Shown: positions 1 to 9,486, numbered from the stretch's first letter. The stretch: 64,000 bases of DNA from Bremerella volcania (GCF_007748115.1 NZ_CP036289.1:1922001-1986000); one strand, 5' to 3'. The notes: generated by a model from the letters alone, not told the origin. Translations and numbers: made by a program.

Positions 1-1153
1 CAGACAGCTCCTGGTTGACGATGTCATTCACTTCGTGCTGGACATCGCCAAGTGTCGCGCCGGCGCTCAAGGCCAACTGAATCGACGTGGACCAAGGATT
101 GTCGAGCGGCTGGCCGATGCGGCTGCAGAGCCACACGTAGACTTCTTCGATCGCATCCGACGAGTGGTAGATTCGGTCAGCCGTTTGATGAGCGAGCAAG
201 TTGTAGATCTTGCCGACGTGGCTCACCGGGTTCTTGCCCGCGGCGGCTTCCAGCGTCATGGGACGGCTGAGGCTGATCAGGCCATTCACTCGATTGCCAC
301 GACCGACTTGACCGCCATCCCCGCTTTCGGCGCTTGTACCAAGGACGGTCAGGTAGAGTCCGTCTTGGCCACGAGAGGGATCGTCGAGAGCGTTGACGAC
401 GACTTCGACAGCGTCCAAGTCGTGGAGCTTCGATCGCAAATACGAGAGCAACGACTCTTTCACGGCGGCCTTGCGATGCAGATAGGTCTCTTCCTCCCAG
501 ATAAACTGGTCGATGAAAGCAATGGCCACGGTTAAGTGCAGCTTTCGCCCGTACCGGGCACCCATCACCTTCACGTCTTCGCCCGTCTCCGGAAAGTCGT
601 GTTTGAAGGACTTCGAATTGAGAAAATGCTCGGCGGACAGCACCAGGTGCTCCGTCTCGCTGAGCGGAGCGAATCCGACGCCGACTGATGTGTCGTTGGC
701 CGTGATCTTGTCACGGTCGAAGATGCCGACCAGCTCGGCCGACCCTGGCCGCAACTCGTTCTGAATATCCAAGTGCACGTCCGGCTTAACGTGCCGCAGA
801 TGTGTTTGGAGCCAATGCTCGGCCGCCGCCTCCACAATGTCACCGACAGGAAGCTTCTTGCCTTCAAAGGTGTCCGTAGCCCGGTCGCCGACGAACAGAC
901 GCATCGGTGCCAAGACTTTGCCGCCGCCAAACTTTGGTTCGGTTTGGCCGGCGACCAGAAGTCCCTTATCGACGTTGAAGTGCAAAACGCGCCCCGCGGT
1001 TTCGAGATACGCTCCCGACAACGCTACCGCAATGGATTCCATTACCGAGTCGCAGACGGTGTCCGGGTGCCCTATCCCTTTCCGTTCGACGTATTCGGCC
1101 GCCTGACGGGACATCGGCGTTTGAGAAGTCGCGGCAATCTGAGTTGCGTCCAT
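1..1153 (-). CDS. Archaeal-type methionine adenosyltransferase (S-adenosylmethionine synthetase), 3' end cut by window edge
   Basis: Makes S-adenosylmethionine from methionine and ATP in the cytoplasm. Translating the reverse strand from ATG 1153 gives an uninterrupted frame to the window edge (384 codons seen). It carries the archaeal-class motifs: GIGHPD at residues 26-31, then NVDKG, KFGGG, NDTSVGVGFAPLS, a GRGNRVNG loop and NPVSHVGKIYN. These belong to the archaeal AdoMet synthetase family (PF01941, about 400 aa), not to bacterial MetK, so only about 10-20 C-terminal residues should be missing. The start is preceded by AAAGG 6 nt upstream. It is divergent from groEL, and one copy of the island's inverted repeat lies 90 bp upstream. 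Bacteria normally use MetK, so this is probably an extra, stress-linked enzyme (inference). Confidence 0.9.
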   Translation of the reverse strand, partial: MDATQIAATSQTPMSRQAAEYVERKGIGHPDTVCDSVMESIAVALSGAYLETAGRVLHFNVDKGLLVAGQTEPKFGGGKVLAPMRLFVGDRATDTFEGKKLPVGDIVEAAAEHWLQTHLRHVKPDVHLDIQNELRPGSAELVGIFDRDKITANDTSVGVGFAPLSETEHLVLSAEHFLNSKSFKHDFPETGEDVKVMGARYGRKLHLTVAIAFIDQFIWEEETYLHRKAAVKESLLSYLRSKLHDLDAVEVVVNALDDPSRGQDGLYLTVLGTSAESGDGGQVGRGNRVNGLISLSRPMTLEAAAGKNPVSHVGKIYNLLAHQTADRIYHSSDAIEEVYVWLCSRIGQPLDNPWSTSIQLALSAGATLGDVQHEVNDIVNQELS

Positions 1154-1242
1154 TGTTGCCTTTCAAGAAACCGACGTGTTCTCCAACAGATTATGGCAAG
1201 AGTGTTGAGCAGGCATGTATCGGCAAAGGAATGAGTTTGTTG

Positions 1243-1396
1243 TGGCGGAAACCACCAATGGCAAGGTCGCATGCGACGTACCCAACAGTCTGGCCCGCTA
1301 TGAGCGGGGAACAAACCTCTTTTCTGGTTCGTTCCTGCCCGCCTATGGGAACACGAGCTGTGGCGATTTGCAACTCCGTCGTGGTGATTTCCGCCA
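1243..1396. promoter_or_regulatory. Two 15-bp inverted-repeat operators between the AdoMet synthetase gene and groEL
   Basis: TGGCGGAAACCACCA at 1243-1257 and TGGTGATTTCCGCCA at 1382-1396, 139 bp apart in the 461-bp divergent intergenic region. Both fit the island consensus TGGYGGAWWCCRCCA (6-bp arms, 3-bp A/T centre). One site lies 90 bp from the AdoMet synthetase start, the other about 220 bp from groEL. The rest of the region (1154-1614) shows no convincing gene. Confidence 0.7.
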
Positions 1397-1614
1397 TTGA
1401 AGATTCCTGGATTTGCCGATTTCGTGCTTCTACGCCACCGGCGACAATTGCGGTGCGTCCGTGATCGACGTTTGTAATGCCTGTCTTGGAAACCAGTGTA
1501 AACGTCGATCAGGACAAGTGCCTGGCTGTGCTGAATTCATCCAATAACGACCACGCCATCGTGCTGTTGAACGAATGACGCTTGGCAATTGAACCTGCGC
1601 GCAGGAGAACAGCG

Positions 1615-3234
1615 ATGTCGAAAATGATTGCTTATGACCAAGACGCCCTGGAGGCCATCAAACGCGGTGTGGGCACGCTGTCGCGCGCGGTCACCAAAAC
1701 CCTCGGTCCGCGCGGTCGAAATGTTCTGCTGCAAAAGAGCTTCGGTCCTCCGGTGGTTACCAAGGACGGCGTCACCGTGGCCAAAGAGATCGACTTGGAA
1801 GATCCCTTCGAGAACATCGGTGCTCGCATAGTCCGCGAAGTGGCTTCAAAAACGAACGATGTGGCGGGCGACGGAACTACGACCGCCACCGTGCTGGCCG
1901 AGGCTATCTTCAACGAAGGCTTGCGGGCCGTTATTGGTGGGATTCGGCCCGTTCACATGAAACAGGGCATCGAGCAGGCGGTCGACGACATCGTCGCGAA
2001 GCTCAAAGCGAACTCCGTGCCTGTCAAGGGTAAAGACGACCTGACCAAAGTCGCTTCCATCGCCGCCAACAACGATCCCACCATCGGCCAACACGTGGCC
2101 GACGCGCTCGACAGAGTCGGCAAGGACGGGGTCGTAACACTGGACGAAGGAAAGACGATGCGAACCGAGATCGAAGTTGTCGAAGGAATGCAGTTCGACA
2201 AAGGTTACCTGTCGCCGTACTTCGTCACCGACGCGTCCAAGATGGAGTGCGTGCTGGAAGAGCCGTACATTCTGGTCCACGAAAAGAAGATCACCAGCAT
2301 CAAGGACATCGTGCCGCTGTTGGAGAAGGTGGTTCAGGCCGGCAGGTCGCTGTTGATCGTCGCCGAGGACGTGGAACGCGAGGCGCTGGCCACGCTGGTG
2401 GTGAACCGTCTGCGCGGGACGTTCCAGTGCTGTGCGGTCAAGGCTCCCGCCTACGGAGATCGCCGCAAAGCGATGATGGAAGACCTTGCGATTCTGACTG
2501 GCGGCACAGCGATCTTTGAAAGCCTGGGGATCAAGCTTGAATCGCTGCCGCTGACCGATCTCGGACAGGCAAAACAGGTGATTGTCGACAAAGACAACAG
2601 CACGATCATCCAAGGCGCCGGCAAGACGGCGGACATTCAGGCTCGCATCGCTCAAATTCAGCACGAACTGGAGAAGTCGACCAGCGACTATGACCGCGAG
2701 AAGCTGGAGGAGCGGATGGCCAAACTGACCGGGGGCGTGGCCAAGATCAACGTCGGCGCCACAACCGAAAGCGAGCTCAAGGAAAAGAAATTCCTGTACG
2801 AGGACGCGATCAACGCCGCGACAGCTGCCGCCGACGAAGGCATTGTGGCGGGCGGCGGCGTGGCGCTGTTGCGGGCCTCTCAAGCGTGCCAGCCGACCGG
2901 CCTGAGCCACGACGAAGAAGTGGGCTACAACATCGTCCGCAAAGCATGCCGCTGGCCGCTCACGTGCATCGCCGAGAACGCCGGCCAGGACAGCAGCTTG
3001 ATCTGCGAGAAGGTCGCCGAGAGATCCGGAAACCACGGCTACAACGCGATGACTGGCAAGTACGAAAACCTGGTCTCCACCGGCGTGATCGATCCAACCA
3101 AGGTTGTGCGTTGTGAACTGGAAAACGCCGCGAGCGTGGCAATTCTGTTGCTCACCAGCGACGCTCTGATTGCCGAAAGGCCGAACGAGGAAAGGGCTGG
3201 GCGCGGTCAGGGTGCCAACTACGACATGTACTAA
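1615..3234 (+). CDS. groEL: Chaperonin GroEL paralogue (539 aa), solitary
   Basis: 60-kDa chaperonin that folds proteins in an ATP-driven double ring. The frame shows the usual GroEL order: an N-terminal ATP-binding segment (TLGPRGRNV, then [13 protein letters not shown]), apical domain ([14 protein letters not shown]), [17 protein letters not shown], and the intermediate/equatorial return with [16 protein letters not shown]. Start ATG 1615 was chosen because CAGGAG lies 7 nt upstream; an upstream TTG at 1582 has no such site. Oddities: no groES next to it, and no Gly-Met-rich C-terminal tail (it ends in NYDMY). Both suggest a specialised paralogue beside a housekeeping groESL elsewhere (inference). 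Preceded by two island operators. Confidence 0.95.
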   Translation: MSKMIAYDQDALEAIKRGVGTLSRAVTKTLGPRGRNVLLQKSFGPPVVTKDGVTVAKEIDLEDPFENIGARIVREVASKTNDVAGDGTTTATVLAEAIFNEGLRAVIGGIRPVHMKQGIEQAVDDIVAKLKANSVPVKGKDDLTKVASIAANNDPTIGQHVADALDRVGKDGVVTLDEGKTMRTEIEVVEGMQFDKGYLSPYFVTDASKMECVLEEPYILVHEKKITSIKDIVPLLEKVVQAGRSLLIVAEDVEREALATLVVNRLRGTFQCCAVKAPAYGDRRKAMMEDLAILTGGTAIFESLGIKLESLPLTDLGQAKQVIVDKDNSTIIQGAGKTADIQARIAQIQHELEKSTSDYDREKLEERMAKLTGGVAKINVGATTESELKEKKFLYEDAINAATAAADEGIVAGGGVALLRASQACQPTGLSHDEEVGYNIVRKACRWPLTCIAENAGQDSSLICEKVAERSGNHGYNAMTGKYENLVSTGVIDPTKVVRCELENAASVAILLLTSDALIAERPNEERAGRGQGANYDMY

Positions 3235-3320
3235 CAGACACGGCGATTTTTACGAACGCGTCGCCCGTTCATCGCAGGCGCAACCGATCCGCGGCTCAAA
3301 CGTCGTCCCGCGTTCCACAG

Positions 3321-4154
3321 TCAGTCCGGCTTCTTGAACAAGTCGAGAAACCGGTCCTCATATCCATCGAAGACATCGAGCCGGTCTAATTCCCGTTTCA
3401 ACTCGTAGGCTTTCGATCGGTCCCGCCGAGCTTGCTCGAAGAGTCGTTCGATGAGACGCTCATCTTCGGGACTGAGTCCTTCCGCTTCCGGTAGTTCGAA
3501 GCCAAGCGAGTCCTCTTCCTCGGTTGGCATCTGTTGTTCCATCGCTCTTTCCACCTCCGCCAGAATCTCGCCCAGCTTCTCCTCCATAGCTTGAGCCTGT
3601 TCGGATAACTCCGCCGTATCGATCTCGATGTCGGCGATCATGGTGAAGACCTTCAGCACAGCCAGAGACGCCTTGGGGAAGGGAAGCTGAGCGAAGATGT
3701 GCGGCATTTCGCCGAGCAAACAGGCGCCGCGCAGCCCCATCTCGGCGGCGGCTCCGAAGACACGCGAATCGTGTTCGGGATGCATTTGTGTGGCCATCGC
3801 CGCGAACGTGAAGACCCGCTCGACTCCGAGCTCGCGGGCGTATTCGATCAGCCGGCGGCAAAATGCGTACTTGCCGCTCGGCGGCTGGGCCTCGCCGATG
3901 AACACAATAATATCGTGCCGCTGTTGCGGGTCCATCCAGACGAACAGCCGACTTCGCGGCAGACGACCCGTGCGGATCAACCCGCCTTTCACCTCGACGT
4001 GTTCGACATCGAACAACTCACGTGCCGAGAACTCGGCAAGCAGGTGCATGCCGAGTTTGGCCATCAGATAGTAGCCGGCGCTGATTGCAACGTGTCCCAT
4101 GCCTGGCCAGACAGCGACCAGCCAGGGCTTATTGAGTTTCAAATCGTCCGGCAT
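3321..4154 (-). CDS. PAC2 family protein (proteasome assembly chaperone 2-like)
   Basis: 277-aa protein of the PAC2 family (PF09754), related to eukaryotic proteasome assembly chaperone 2. The N-terminal two thirds match the family fold: a beta-strand/glycine start (WPGMGHVAISAG), FIGEAQPPSGKYAFC and VFTFAAMATQMHP. The C-terminal 90 residues are acidic, helical and probably coiled coil. In planctomycetes the family is widespread and its function is not settled. It lies 18 bp downstream of hsp20 on the same strand and is therefore probably co-transcribed under the two operators at 4770-4823. A role in protein quality control is inference from that context. Confidence 0.8.
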   Translation of the reverse strand: MPDDLKLNKPWLVAVWPGMGHVAISAGYYLMAKLGMHLLAEFSARELFDVEHVEVKGGLIRTGRLPRSRLFVWMDPQQRHDIIVFIGEAQPPSGKYAFCRRLIEYARELGVERVFTFAAMATQMHPEHDSRVFGAAAEMGLRGACLLGEMPHIFAQLPFPKASLAVLKVFTMIADIEIDTAELSEQAQAMEEKLGEILAEVERAMEQQMPTEEEDSLGFELPEAEGLSPEDERLIERLFEQARRDRSKAYELKRELDRLDVFDGYEDRFLDLFKKPD

Positions 4155-4172
4155 TTCCAGAACCGTCGTGTG

Positions 4173-4637
4173 TTAAGTCTTAACTTCGATGTGACGTGCG
4201 GTCGCCTCGGCGGTCTTGGGCAATGTGATTTGCAGCACGCCGTCCTGATACTTGGCCTCGACTTTGTCATCCTGCACGCTGCAGGGCAACATGGCGGAGC
4301 GAGAGAACCGCCCACAGCGTCGTTCGATGCGATGGTAGGTCTCTTCCTTTTCTTCCTTCTCCTCCTTCCGTTCGCCGCTGATCGTCAGTTGATTGCCGCT
4401 GACCTGAATGTCGATTTCTTTTGGCGACACGCCCGGTAAATCCATGCGCAAACTGATGGATTTGTCCGTTTCGCTCATGTCCAGCGGCGGAGCGAGCAAC
4501 TGCGTGCCCCAGCCGTCGCCTTCCTCGCCCCAGAATCGTTCCAACATGTCTTCCATCTCACGGAAGGCCGACAACGGTCCGCGGCGGAACCAGGGCGCCA
4601 AAGCTCCGCCTCGTTGGGTACTCAGTGTTCCCGCCAT
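4173..4637 (-). CDS. Hsp20/alpha-crystallin small heat-shock protein, copy 1
   Basis: ATP-independent holdase, 154 aa. The alpha-crystallin domain runs from about residue 48 to the end (DMSETDKSISLRMDLPGV, then the ISGERKEEKEEKEETYHR loop), with the family GVLQITLPK motif near the C-terminus. Start ATG 4637 follows AAGGAG. Nearly identical to the copy at 11039-11512 across the crystallin domain, and even the promoter regions are alike, so the two arose by recent duplication. First gene of an operon with the PAC2 protein. Confidence 0.95.
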   Translation of the reverse strand: MAGTLSTQRGGALAPWFRRGPLSAFREMEDMLERFWGEEGDGWGTQLLAPPLDMSETDKSISLRMDLPGVSPKEIDIQVSGNQLTISGERKEEKEEKEETYHRIERRCGRFSRSAMLPCSVQDDKVEAKYQDGVLQITLPKTAEATARHIEVKT

Positions 4638-4769
4638 GATTTTCTCCTTCTTACTTGGTGGGGATGTGTCATCCAGTACGACGGCAATCGCGTAGGACGC
4701 AGTGCGGACGTGACCGATTATCGCCGTCGAGACGAACGACTGTGAATCGCGGAGGAAATGAATATCGAA

Positions 4770-4823
4770 TGGTGGAAACCGCCATGAGGCGTTTTCTTGC
4801 GTTCGTCGTGGCGGTTTCCGCCA
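4770..4823. promoter_or_regulatory. Two inverted-repeat operators upstream of hsp20 copy 1
   Basis: TGGTGGAAACCGCCA at 4770-4784 and TGGCGGTTTCCGCCA at 4809-4823; the second is a perfect palindrome. Centres are 39 bp apart. They lie between hsp20 (minus) and the gene starting at 4882 (plus) and could serve both directions. The flank ATGAATATC plus the first site is repeated in front of hsp20 copy 2. Confidence 0.75.
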
Positions 4824-4881
4824 TCACTGAATCATCTGGCACGCGATTTTGCCGACGTCATTTACGCCCGATAATCGTGTG

Positions 4882-6318
4882 ATGCTCGAAGATTACTATG
4901 CCAACTCAGACGTATGCGCACGGATGGTGGAGTTTCTCGGTGGAGACTCGCCGGACGATGCGACGAGCGTCCACATCACCGGCGAGGGACCTTCGGCGGA
5001 CGTGGGCTTTGTTCCCCGATCGCCGGGAGATCTGTGGCGATGCCTTGACGAGGGGCTGGATGTCGGCAGGTCGCTGTGGGACCGCAGGTCGTTGATCGCG
5101 CACCTGGACATCGAATATGTCAACTTCGACTTGCCTGCTGAGCCGTACGTTGAACCGGCACGCTGCTTCGACATCCAACGGCCCGTTGTCCACGCGATTC
5201 AGGAAGTCTTGCTTGGGTACGGCATTGCACCGCTTCATCTGCTCACCGGGCGCGGGCATCATTTCGTCTGGCGAATTGATTACCATTCGCCCGCCTTCGA
5301 ATCCCTGACCGCGATGGGGCAGCTTCCCGAAACTCTGCGGTCCAAATACGCGCAGCCGCACGCACCGTGCGGTGAAAGCGTTGATCCGCGTTTGGGCGCC
5401 GCGTTTGCTAGCCTTGCGCTGGTGATGGAAAATGTGGCGCACCGCGTGTTGGAAAGATCGGCGAGCATATGTGGCATTCCAGTGATGTTGACTGCCGTCG
5501 AAGCCGGACCAAATGGACGCGGTCGTGAGGTAGTTTCCATCGATCTTTCCGAGTACGGTGACCCGCTCCACACACGCGGCGTTCGTATTCCCTTTTCCAC
5601 GTATCTCAAACTACACCAGCAACGGTGGATGCTAGGCGACGTGGTGGAGGAGTTGCCGCCGTTGTTCATGATCCCGCTCCACGAGATGGACGACCGCCAG
5701 GGACTCTTCGCCATGCGCGATGTGGACCAGGTCCTAGAGATCGCCCGCCGTGGTTCGGTGCAGATTCCCGACCAGTCACAGGCCACTGAAAGGCTCGTGG
5801 CGGACTATAACGGTTCGCGGCTAGCTCGCTGGCACGATTACTTTTACTCCGCCGAGCACGACCCATGCGAAGCGTGGCCGCAGACCTATGACCGCACTCC
5901 TCGGGCACCCCTGCCGCGGTGCGCACGGATCATTCTTGAACAACCGAACGAACGGATGCTCAAACCGGCGGCTTTGCAGCATATCGTGCGGATTCTGCTG
6001 GCGGTGGGCTGGCATCCGCGGCACATTGCTGGGCTCTTTCGCTCGAAATACGAGCGCGATTTCGGCTGGGGTGAGAAATGGTATCGCTACGACGCCGCCA
6101 CACGTGCCGATTTCTACGTTCGACTGTTTGCCGGTCTGTTCGCGACCGGCCACGACGCCCTCGTCGATCTGAATTGTCGATCATGCCAGGAAAAGCGATA
6201 CTGCCCAGATGGATCGTGCAACGATAACCTGTCGAGATTCAGGGACCTGCTGCTGACACGGCGTGACAATGGAGAAGCCCGGTTTCTCGACAACGCCGAT
6301 TGTGCTGCGGCAAGGTAA
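4882..6318 (+). CDS. Hypothetical protein with archaeo-eukaryotic-primase-like motifs
   Basis: 478 aa from ATG 4882 (an upstream TTG at 4849 would add 11 residues and lies close to the operator). Not recognised as a named family. Three motifs in order resemble an archaeo-eukaryotic primase catalytic core: HLDIEY with D76 and E78 (hhDhE), TGRGHHFVW around H126-H127 (sxH-like) and VVSIDLSEYG with D221 (hD). The C-terminal part is helical and ends in a Cys cluster, CRSCQEKRYCPDGSC, that could bind zinc. Primase-like activity is therefore a hypothesis, not an assignment. The gene starts 59 bp after an island operator, which suggests membership of the same stress regulon. Confidence 0.6.
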   Translation: MLEDYYANSDVCARMVEFLGGDSPDDATSVHITGEGPSADVGFVPRSPGDLWRCLDEGLDVGRSLWDRRSLIAHLDIEYVNFDLPAEPYVEPARCFDIQRPVVHAIQEVLLGYGIAPLHLLTGRGHHFVWRIDYHSPAFESLTAMGQLPETLRSKYAQPHAPCGESVDPRLGAAFASLALVMENVAHRVLERSASICGIPVMLTAVEAGPNGRGREVVSIDLSEYGDPLHTRGVRIPFSTYLKLHQQRWMLGDVVEELPPLFMIPLHEMDDRQGLFAMRDVDQVLEIARRGSVQIPDQSQATERLVADYNGSRLARWHDYFYSAEHDPCEAWPQTYDRTPRAPLPRCARIILEQPNERMLKPAALQHIVRILLAVGWHPRHIAGLFRSKYERDFGWGEKWYRYDAATRADFYVRLFAGLFATGHDALVDLNCRSCQEKRYCPDGSCNDNLSRFRDLLLTRRDNGEARFLDNADCAAAR

Positions 6319-6361
6319 GACTGCGGAGGCCTGCAATGCACTACAACTTTCGAGATGACGA

Positions 6362-7225
6362 ATGAACGACTGGCCAATCGGTCTATCGACAGGCTGCTTC
6401 TACCAGACAAGTATCTTCGATTGCCTGGAGCACATCCGCAGTGCGGGATTCGCGTTAATCGAAGTCTGCTCCTTTCCGGCGCATCTGGATTACCACGACT
6501 CGGAAGCGGTCAACCGAGCTGCCAGGCTGATTCGCGATTTGGAACTTGATCCTTATTCGTTTCACGCGCCGTTTGCGGAACACATCGATTTAACATCGCT
6601 GGACAGTCAAATTCGCGACAAATCACTCGCCGAGATGCTCAAGGCTGCGGAAGCCGCAGCTGAACTTGGCGTGCGCCACTTCGTCATTCACCCTGGACCG
6701 GAGAACGCGAACATTCCCAACGACCAGCGGCTCCGACGCATGGACAACGCTGCGGGCGCGCTCAACCAACTCGCTCAGCAGTGTCGTCAACTCGGCATCA
6801 GCCTGGTGCTGGAGAATATGCTGCCGCATCTCTTCTTTGGCCGCGCGCGGGACGTGCTTTGGATCCTGGGTGCGCTCGATACGACCGAGGTCGGAATCTG
6901 TCTGGATACGGGGCACGCACATCTGTCCGGTGATCTTCGCACTGTGGCGCACAAGCTGTCGGGCCACCTCTGGATGATCCACGCCAGTGACAATCACGGC
7001 AAGCACGACGATCATTTGCCGCCCGGAGAAGGCGAGATTGCATGGGAAACACTGATCGACCAGCTTTCACGACTCCATTTTCACGGCGCTTTTATCCTTG
7101 AGATCGCGGGAAGTCCTGATATCCCTGGGACGCTGGAGCGCGCCCGCCATGCGCGCCAGTTTCTTTGGCAAGTGGCGAGGCGGCGCCTCGACGATCGTCA
7201 ATCGTCGCGAGGAGCCGATCCATGA
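6362..7225 (+). CDS. Sugar phosphate isomerase/epimerase family protein (AP endonuclease 2-type TIM barrel)
   Basis: 287 aa, TIM-barrel fold of the xylose isomerase-like family (PF01261). Expected metal-ligand segments are visible: LVLENM (Glu), CLDTGHAH (Asp/His), HASDNHGKHDDHLPPGEG (His cluster and the conserved P-G-G/E turn) and a final ILEIAG (Glu). Substrate cannot be read from sequence; members act on sugars, inositols or abasic DNA. Its stop overlaps the ATG of the downstream dehydrogenase by 4 bp, so the two are translationally coupled. Confidence 0.85.
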   Translation: MNDWPIGLSTGCFYQTSIFDCLEHIRSAGFALIEVCSFPAHLDYHDSEAVNRAARLIRDLELDPYSFHAPFAEHIDLTSLDSQIRDKSLAEMLKAAEAAAELGVRHFVIHPGPENANIPNDQRLRRMDNAAGALNQLAQQCRQLGISLVLENMLPHLFFGRARDVLWILGALDTTEVGICLDTGHAHLSGDLRTVAHKLSGHLWMIHASDNHGKHDDHLPPGEGEIAWETLIDQLSRLHFHGAFILEIAGSPDIPGTLERARHARQFLWQVARRRLDDRQSSRGADP

Positions 7226-8235
7226 AAGCCATGTTGATGCGAGGCACCGTATCGCTCGACGAGACCGATGCTCCACTTGAACTCGCCGACATTCCGGAAC
7301 CGACGCCAGGTCCAGGTGACGTGCTCTTGCGCGTGATGACATGCGGCGTCTGTCACACGGAATTGGACGAGATTGAAGGCCGCGCCCCGCCGTCAAGACT
7401 GCCGATCATCCTCGGCCATGAAGTGGTCGGCCGCGTCGTGGAGCTTGGCCGTGGAGTGACTCAGCATCAGGAAGGGGACCGTGTCGGCGTGGGTTGGATT
7501 CACCACTCGATAGGCGGCACGGATGAAAACCTGAGCCCTGACTTCCGCGCGACCGGCCGCGACGCCAACGGCGGCTACGCTGAATACATGACCGTTCCGG
7601 CGGATTATGCCTACCCCATCCCCAGCACGTTCTCCAACGAACACGCCGCCCCGCTGTTGTGTGCCGGCGCCATCGGCTATCGAGCGCTCAAGCTGACGAA
7701 TCTCGTCGACGGCCAGCGGTTGGGGCTTACCGGCTTTGGCGGGTCGGCACATCTGGTGATCCAATTGGCCCGCCACATGTTCCCCAACAGCGACGTGTAT
7801 GTCTTTGCCCGTGACGCAGAGGCATGGGCGTTTGCTCGCCAGCTTGGTGCGGCGTGGTCTGGCGACACGTCAGAGCGGGCCCCACAACCGCTCCACGCCA
7901 TCATCGACACCACGCCCGCCTGGAAACCAGTTGTCGAGGCGATGAAGAACCTGACGCCCGGCGGCCGGCTGGTCATCAACGCCATCCGCAAGGAAGACGC
8001 GGACAAAGCGTATCTTCAGCATCTCAACTACCACGAAGACCTGTGGATGGAGCGTGAGATTAAATCGGTCGCCAACATCACTCACCACGACATCCGCGAC
8101 TTCCTGCCTGTGGCCGCCGCAATCCCGATTCAACCCACCATAGAGACATATCGTCTCGAAGAGGCCAATCGTGCGCTCGTGGAGCTAAAATGTGGTCAAA
8201 TCCGAGGTGCCAAGGTGCTGGCAATCGGAGGTTAG
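7222..8235 (+). CDS. Zinc-type alcohol dehydrogenase (MDR family) lacking the structural zinc cysteines
   Basis: 337 aa from ATG 7222, with GAGGAG upstream. Medium-chain dehydrogenase: catalytic zinc site TCGVCHTELDEIEG with GHEVVG, and a Rossmann glycine stretch LTGFGGSAHL. Probably NAD(P)H-dependent interconversion of an alcohol and aldehyde. In most relatives a lobe after VGVGW carries four cysteines for a structural zinc; here that loop (WIHHSIGGTDENL) has none, so the structural zinc site is lost. Coupled to the TIM-barrel gene. In a low-oxygen regulon it could dispose of reducing equivalents (inference). Confidence 0.85.
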   Translation: MKAMLMRGTVSLDETDAPLELADIPEPTPGPGDVLLRVMTCGVCHTELDEIEGRAPPSRLPIILGHEVVGRVVELGRGVTQHQEGDRVGVGWIHHSIGGTDENLSPDFRATGRDANGGYAEYMTVPADYAYPIPSTFSNEHAAPLLCAGAIGYRALKLTNLVDGQRLGLTGFGGSAHLVIQLARHMFPNSDVYVFARDAEAWAFARQLGAAWSGDTSERAPQPLHAIIDTTPAWKPVVEAMKNLTPGGRLVINAIRKEDADKAYLQHLNYHEDLWMEREIKSVANITHHDIRDFLPVAAAIPIQPTIETYRLEEANRALVELKCGQIRGAKVLAIGG

Positions 8236-8409
8236 TGTCGCGGCGACGGTATTGCGAAGCTGGGTGGAGCTTGGCCCAAAGTGAGGATCTGCGATGTTGA
8301 AGGACAATTGTGGCAACCCGCGTGTGTGGGGCCGGTTGACCGAATTCCTCGACGGCGATTCCTCTTCTTGAGGTTGCCTAACGCGGGAGCCTGTTGGATG
8401 ACGGTTGCG

Positions 8410-9486
8410 TCACGCCGATTGACGGGGCAGCGTGATTAGGAATTCCGCTCCGCCGGGCGTCACCTTGCCGCCGACAGCCATCTGCCCACCGTGCGCTTCG
8501 ACAATGCGTTTGGAAATGGCCATTCCCAGGCCGGTTCCTTTTGTTTTGGTTGTAAAGAACGGTTCGAACATTCTGCGGCGCTGTTCTTCGTTGAGGCCCG
8601 TTCCATTATCTCGGTAGCACAAATCGACAGCCGCTCGTCCCTTGAATTCCGTATCCGACAGCAGCAATTCGATTGAAAGCGGATCTGCGCAGGCGGCGAG
8701 GGAGTTCTCGACCATGTTGCGGAACACCTGGTTCATGCGAAACGGATCGACTTCGCAGCGCGTATCACAACCGTTGTTATTGGGGCGAAGTCGAATCTGG
8801 CGGCTCTTGTGTGACGCCGATATGTCGTTGAGGACTTGTCCAACAAGGTGATCTACGCGGCACAGCTCGCGTTCAAGCGTGATGCGAGCCGCATAGCTGC
8901 GGAGTTCTTCGTAGAGATGATGAAGGTCATCCTGCGCCGCTTGGGTGCGCGAGATGTACTCGAGTGCTTCGGGCCGGTCTTCAATTTCCATTGCCGCCAT
9001 TTCCAGGTTAGCTACCATGCGCTGCAGGACATTACGGCTCTCTTGTGTGACGACGCCGATCATCTGCCCGATCGCGGCGAGCCGTTCCTCTTGCAACGCC
9101 CGCTCTTCGGCCTGCTTGCGGTCACTGATGTTGTGCAGAATGCCCGTGAAGAAGCGTTTGTCGCCGAGGCGCATCTCACCAACGGACAGGTGCATGGGAA
9201 ATGTCGAGCCATCTTTGCGACGTCCGACGGCTTCCCGGCCGATCCCGATAATCTTCTTGTCACCAGTGGCCAGGTATTGTGCTAGAAACTCGTCGTCCTG
9301 GTCACGGTACGGCGATGGCATCAACATCGAGACGTTCTTGCCGATGACCTCGTTGGCGCGATATCCAAACAGACGCTCCGCCGCCGCGTTGAACGTATCG
9401 ATGCTCCCCCGCTCGTCGATCGTGATGATACCATCGACCGCCGTCTGGACGATCGATTTCAAACGAGTTTCGCTATCCGTGGCCAT
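8410..9486 (-). CDS. Degenerate PAS-domain histidine kinase (phosphoacceptor His and heme His both missing)
   Basis: 358 aa from ATG 9486 (AAGG upstream; ATG 9513 lacks a ribosome site). FixL-like PAS at about residues 12-125, then a dimerisation segment and HATPase_c (FRNMVENSLAAC, DNGTGL, TKGTGLGMAISKR). Two changes stand out. The position of the FixL heme-ligating His is Asp64 (RDQDD where FixL has RSRHD), and the phosphoacceptor segment reads VTQESRNVLQ, with Gln148 where relatives have His (HESRN). It should therefore neither bind heme in the FixL way nor autophosphorylate on that His. It may be a regulatory partner for the intact kinase at 12736. Confidence 0.85.
   Translation of the reverse strand: MATDSETRLKSIVQTAVDGIITIDERGSIDTFNAAAERLFGYRANEVIGKNVSMLMPSPYRDQDDEFLAQYLATGDKKIIGIGREAVGRRKDGSTFPMHLSVGEMRLGDKRFFTGILHNISDRKQAEERALQEERLAAIGQMIGVVTQESRNVLQRMVANLEMAAMEIEDRPEALEYISRTQAAQDDLHHLYEELRSYAARITLERELCRVDHLVGQVLNDISASHKSRQIRLRPNNNGCDTRCEVDPFRMNQVFRNMVENSLAACADPLSIELLLSDTEFKGRAAVDLCYRDNGTGLNEEQRRRMFEPFFTTKTKGTGLGMAISKRIVEAHGGQMAVGGKVTPGGAEFLITLPRQSA

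Noticed and set aside
1846-3036. 396-aa open frame antisense to groEL
   Set aside because: Shadow of a GC-rich gene; composition is not protein-like and the sense strand encodes a clear GroEL.
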